A DNA stretch of 55,233 nt from Hymenobacter coccineus (GTDB lineage Bacteria; Bacteroidota; Bacteroidia; Cytophagales; Hymenobacteraceae), in the NCBI RefSeq assembly GCF_001816125.1, contig NZ_MDZA01000077.1:1-55233 (forward strand), written 5' to 3'. A model generated the notes under the pieces. The model had not been told where the DNA came from. It worked only from the letters and a program-made list of their open reading frames with translations, and ran no database searches. This document shows, in pieces, positions 51,969 to 55,233 of the stretch. Positions within the stretch are counted from its first letter, which is position 1. Each line of letters opens with the position of its first letter. A program made the position numbers and the translations under genes.

Positions 51969-52490
51969 TTACTTGTTGGGCTTGATGGGGTCTTCGGCCA
52001 GGTGTATGTAAGCAAACTGCCAGATGGCTCCTTCCTTGCGGCTTGCTATCATATAGGAGCCGCGTCCGGTGGCGCCTTTCGGAAGGTTGGCCATCGGCTT
52101 AATGTCGTAGGTATAATAACCGGTACCGTAACCCATCGTAGCGTCGCTGTTCATTTGCAGGGGAGTGGGTTTTAAATTGCTGGTGTTGCTGAACGACCGC
52201 TTCAGCCAGTACGTGGTTACCGAATCCCTGCCGCTCATCACTGGCTCCCCGTTGACGAGGAAACGCACATTCTTCGACATGCAGGCCGTGGCTTTGGCCA
52301 TGTCCTGCTGCTGCATAGCTTCGCTCCACAGTTGCGCTAAAGCGGCTATAGTGGTCGGGCCGGCCGCAGCGGGGTGGGCAGCGGCGGGGGCCCCGGCAGG
52401 CTTCGGCGCCTTGATTGGCGGGGTGCCCGCGCTGCTGAACCACGCGCCTAGGAGGACGGCCAAGCCGGGGAGAAGTAAATGACTTTTCAT
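51969..52490 (-). CDS. Paralogous exported NTF2-like protein that has lost its lipobox Cys
   Basis: A 173-residue protein with MKSHLLLPGLAVLLGAW in place of MKNHLLFPALAVLLGAC in its neighbour: the lipid-bearing cysteine is now tryptophan (TGC to TGG). The mature part has a Pro/Ala linker, then ALAQLWSEAMQQQDMAKATACMSKNVRFLVNGEPVMSGRDSV (in parts), an NTF2/SnoaL-type pattern, ending WQFAYIHLAEDP. Without the Cys it would be a soluble periplasmic protein or stay membrane-anchored by its uncleaved signal. Read leftward, a -7 box TATATTTG lies 29 bases upstream. Function unknown. Confidence 0.78.
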   Translation of the reverse strand: MKSHLLLPGLAVLLGAWFSSAGTPPIKAPKPAGAPAAAHPAAAGPTTIAALAQLWSEAMQQQDMAKATACMSKNVRFLVNGEPVMSGRDSVTTYWLKRSFSNTSNLKPTPLQMNSDATMGYGTGYYTYDIKPMANLPKGATGRGSYMIASRKEGAIWQFAYIHLAEDPIKPNK

Positions 52491-52518
52491 AAGTGTGAGA
52501 GAGGATTAAGGTGATCGA

Positions 52519-52526
52519 CAAATATA
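52519..52526 (-). promoter_or_regulatory. Candidate -7 box for the NTF2-like gene at 52490
   Basis: Read leftward the bases are TATATTTG, matching TAnnTTTG, in an AT-rich stretch of about 80 bases. No TTG at the usual -33 spacing. Confidence 0.45.
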
Positions 52527-52603
52527 TATAAAAATAATACACTTAATTTACTTAAATCAGCGCTAACTGCTTAAACCAGGTAGTTCTACCTGGTTTTGCT
52601 GTG

Positions 52604-54632
52604 CTACTTAATCGCCGTGATGGGGGCCCCCAACGTCACCGTTTTGGGGTCCACCGTGATTTCCTGGAGGCGCTGGGCCACGGCGGGCGACATGCTGGCC
52701 TGGTAGCGGCCGTGCAGCTGGCCGGCCAGGAATTTCTCGGCCGCCGCGTACATGGCCATGTTGTTCACGGGGCGCGCGAAACCGTGGCCTTCGTCGGGGG
52801 CCAGCAGGTACTGCACGGGGTAGTGGCGGTCGCGCAGGGCCACCACAATCTGGTCGGCCTCGGCCTTGTTCACGCGCGGGTCGTTGGCGCCCTGCACCAC
52901 CATGAGCGGGGTTTTGATTTTATCGGCCGAGCCCAGCGGCGACATGCGGGCCAGGGCCGCCCGGCCTTCCGCGGTGGTGGGGTCGGCCATGCGGGCGTAC
53001 ATCTGCTTGCGCCCGGCCTCCCAGTAGGGCGGAATGGCGTTGAGCAAGGTCGTCAGGTTGGACGGGGCCACGATGGCCACGGCCGCGCTGTACACATCGG
53101 GCGTGAAGGCCACGCCGGCCAGCGTGGCATAGCCGCCGTACGAGCCGCCCATGATGCCCACGCGCTTGGGGTCGGCCAGGCCCTGGGCCACCAGGTACTT
53201 CACGCCCCAGGTCAGGTCGTCCTGCATTTTGCGGCCCCACTCGCCGTTGCCCGCGTTCAGAAACTGCTTGCCGTAGCCGGTGCTGGCCCGGAAGTTGGGC
53301 GAGAGCACCCCGTAGCCCCGGTTGGCCAAAAACTGGTGCATGGCACTGAAGCCGTAGGCCGTGCGCGACCAAGGCCCGCCGTGGGGCACCACGATAACGG
53401 GCAGGTTTTTGGCCGCCACGCCCTTGGGCAAGGTCAGGTACGCCTGAATTTCCAGGCCGTCCGACGATTTGTAGCGCACCACCTTCATGTCGGCCAGGTC
53501 GGCGGCGTGCAGCTGGGGCCATGTTTCGTACTGCTTGGTGAGCTGCTTGGTTTGGCGGTCGAAGAGGTAGGCCACGCTGGGCTGGGTGGCCGCGCTGGCC
53601 GAGAGCAGCCATAGCCGCTCGTCGGTGGTGTTCGATACCGGGCGCACGTCCAACCCCGGCAGCTGCGGCTCACGTTGGCAAAGTCCTGCTCAAAGGCCTT
53701 GTCCTTCCACACGCGGCGCAGGCGGTCGTCCTCAAAACCCACGTACACCGGCTCGTGCGTTTTTTCCGACAGCATCAGCTCGCCCACGTCCACGCGCTTC
53801 AGCGGGTCGGCCTGGTAGGGCTGCTCCTGGCCGGTGGCGGGGTCGAGCAGCACAATTTCGGCCAGGTCGCGGGCCCCGCCGCGGTTGGTGGCCAGGTACA
53901 CGCGCTGGTTGTCCTTGGCAAAGCCCTCCACGTTGCTCTGCTCGTCAATCGTGGTTTTATAGAAGGGCGTCAGTTGAGCGCCTTCCACGCGCAGCCATTC
54001 GGTGCTACCGTCGGGGTTTGAGCGGGCCGCCAGCCGCAGCTGGTCGTTCCAGTCGAACACCCAGCTGCCGATGCGGTCGTTATTCTGGCGCACCAGCGTT
54101 TTCTCGCCCGTGGCCAGGCTGAGCTTGTAGAGGTCGTGCCAGGCTTTGTCGCGGTCGTTCAGGCCGATGTAGAGCGTATTGGGGTCGGTCAGGGGCACGT
54201 TCAAAATCTGTACCCGCACGCCCTTCAGGCCCGTGAGGTCGCGGGCGGCGGGCACGGCCTGGCCGGTGGCCGGGGCCCCGCCGGGTCCACGGCGTAGATG
54301 TTGAAGTTCTCGTCGCCGCCCTTGTCCTGCGCGTACAGCAGGTACTTGCCGTCGCGGCTCCAGAAGTAGTCGCGCACCGGCCGGGCCTGGTCGTTGGTCA
54401 GGGGCCGGGCGCTGGCGAAGGGCGCTTTCAACTCCTTCACCCACAGGTTGCGGGTGCCGTGGTAGGGCTTGATGAAGGACAGGAATTTACCGTCGGGCGA
54501 GAGCTGGGCCCCCGAAACCTCGGGGTCGCCGAACAGCAATTCGCGGTCGATGAGCGGCGGCAAAGTGGTTTGGGCCGCCGCGGGGCGCCCGGATAGGGCC
54601 AGGGCCAGCAACAGGGGTAAGAATTTACGCAT
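52604..54632 (-). pseudogene. S9 family peptidase (acylaminoacyl-peptidase type), two frameshifts
   Basis: An exported serine peptidase with signal peptide [21 protein letters not shown], a beta-propeller ([49 protein letters not shown], in parts) and an alpha/beta-hydrolase end. It keeps the catalytic Ser in GGSYGGYA, Asp in VVQGANDPRVNK and His in APDEGHGFARP. The chain is spread over three frames. The first break is at the GGGGCCCC run 54272-54279, where one added base gives [18 protein letters not shown]. The second is near 53665-53668, where one added base gives NVSRQLPGLDVRPVSN-type continuity. With both corrected the protein has 676 residues, usual for the family. Confidence 0.87.
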
Positions 54633-54824
54633 GGCTGTAAAACAGATGAGTGAAGTACTGACGGCTAATTACTAAAATATAATCAATTATTACTATAATT
54701 TACTTTGCCCGGGCCCCTAGTGCCCCGCCGAGAGCTCGAGCTGGGCCGCCGCTAGCCACTGCTGGTTGCTGAGGCAACGTGCAAGGGCCCCCCAATTCGG
54801 CCCTCAATTGCCGCCCGGGGCCCC

Positions 54825-54832
54825 TACCTTTG
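54825..54832 (+). promoter_or_regulatory. Candidate -7 box for the gene at the window end
   Basis: TACCTTTG matches TAnnTTTG, 23 bases before the TTG start. A TTG at 54808 gives a spacer of only 14 bases. Confidence 0.4.
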
Positions 54833-54855
54833 CGCCCCCACCGTTTGGCCCCGCC

Positions 54856-55233
54856 TTGAAGGCATTCTTTGCCTATTTCCTCGTAGCCCTCGTGCTGCTG
54901 CAAACCTTCAGCCGCGAGCTGCTGGTGGTGGATTTTGCGCTGAACCGGGCCACCATCACGGCGCGCTTCTGCGTGAACAAGGCCCGGCCCCAGCTGCACT
55001 GCGACGGCAAGTGCTACTTCGCCAAGCGCCTCAAGCAGCAGGAAGACCGCGAAGCCAAGGCCCCCAACGCCCTCAAGGAAAAGCTGGAAATGCTGCCCTC
55101 GGCGTTCCGCGCCCTGGTGCCGGTGGCGCCCGTGCGCTGGGCCAGCGCGCCCGCCGGCCACGCTGCCTACCGGCCCGCCGGGGCCCCCGCCCGCGCCCCG
55201 CTGGGGCGTGTTCCGCCCGCCCCATGGCGTAAA
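54856..55233 (+). CDS. Partial small Cys-containing membrane-anchored protein, 3' end outside window
   Basis: The start is probably TTG at 54856, giving MKAFFAYFLVALVLLQTFSRELLVVDFALN: a single membrane helix followed by a cysteine block, RFCVNKARPQLHCDGKCYFAKRLKQQ (read in parts). Three cysteines in the spacing C-x11-C-x3-C recall small Bacteroidota proteins often found near TonB receptors or copper genes; that link is from memory. The rest is Pro/Ala/Arg-rich and runs without a stop to the last base of the window (126 codons). No function can be assigned. Confidence 0.6.
   Translation, partial: MKAFFAYFLVALVLLQTFSRELLVVDFALNRATITARFCVNKARPQLHCDGKCYFAKRLKQQEDREAKAPNALKEKLEMLPSAFRALVPVAPVRWASAPAGHAAYRPAGAPARAPLGRVPPAPWRK

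Overview
This 55 kb window is chromosomal DNA of a high-GC member of the Bacteroidota, most likely a Hymenobacter-like Cytophagales. The signs are a SusC/SusD pair, Bacteroidota -7 promoter boxes (TAnnTTTG), YtxH and CsbD stress proteins, a DAHP synthase/chorismate mutase fusion, WbqC, DUF983, and a very frequent GGGGCCCC palindrome. The genus is inferred from gene content and codon style, not from a search.

Layout. 1-8.4 kb: the end of a GNAT/FemAB-like gene, two YtxH stress proteins, lysS preceded by a long inverted repeat, an unrecognised 363-residue protein, a frameshifted S41 C-terminal protease, a glycine-zipper stress protein and a small orphan. 8.5-19.6 kb: proline dehydrogenase diverging from the DAHP synthase/chorismate mutase gene, a SusD-SusC transport pair, then aroB-aroA, whose tail overlaps a BtuF-like metal/cobalamin receptor gene. 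Three shikimate-pathway genes thus lie within 9 kb around a TonB-dependent transporter. 19.8-28.4 kb: M42 aminopeptidase, biotin-dependent carboxylase beta subunit, oligopeptidase B-type S9 protease, clpC and wbqC. 28.5-34 kb: an exported protein coupled to an LpxL-type acyltransferase gene (broken by a 5-bp duplication), tsaC-like, mltG, a 4HBT thioesterase and a BrkB/YihY membrane protein. 34-40 kb: two tRNA-Ser genes behind a clear Bacteroidota promoter, a zinc-dependent phospholipase C-like gene, and a three-subunit periplasmic aldehyde oxidoreductase (2Fe-2S, FAD/4Fe-4S, molybdopterin). 40-46 kb: an RND efflux operon (adaptor-permease-TolC, adaptor frameshifted). 46-55 kb: an alkyltransferase-like gene, a CHASE3-PAS histidine kinase with a single-domain response regulator, a decayed second copy of the alkyltransferase-like gene, an AraC regulator, DUF983, two paralogous small exported proteins, a frameshifted S9 peptidase, and the start of a small Cys-rich membrane protein running off the end.

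Several points stand out. The kinase/regulator pair sits between two copies of the same alkyltransferase-like/AraC junction, as if inserted with a flanking duplication. aroA has no ATG, GTG or TTG before its essential N-terminal motif and lies in phase behind the aroB TAG stop. Five probable single-base deletions fall in GC-only runs and break otherwise intact genes, which raises the question of consensus error versus real decay. Palindromic REP-like repeats of several families fill many intergenic gaps, two of them inside operons. I found no CRISPR array, intact transposase or phage module.
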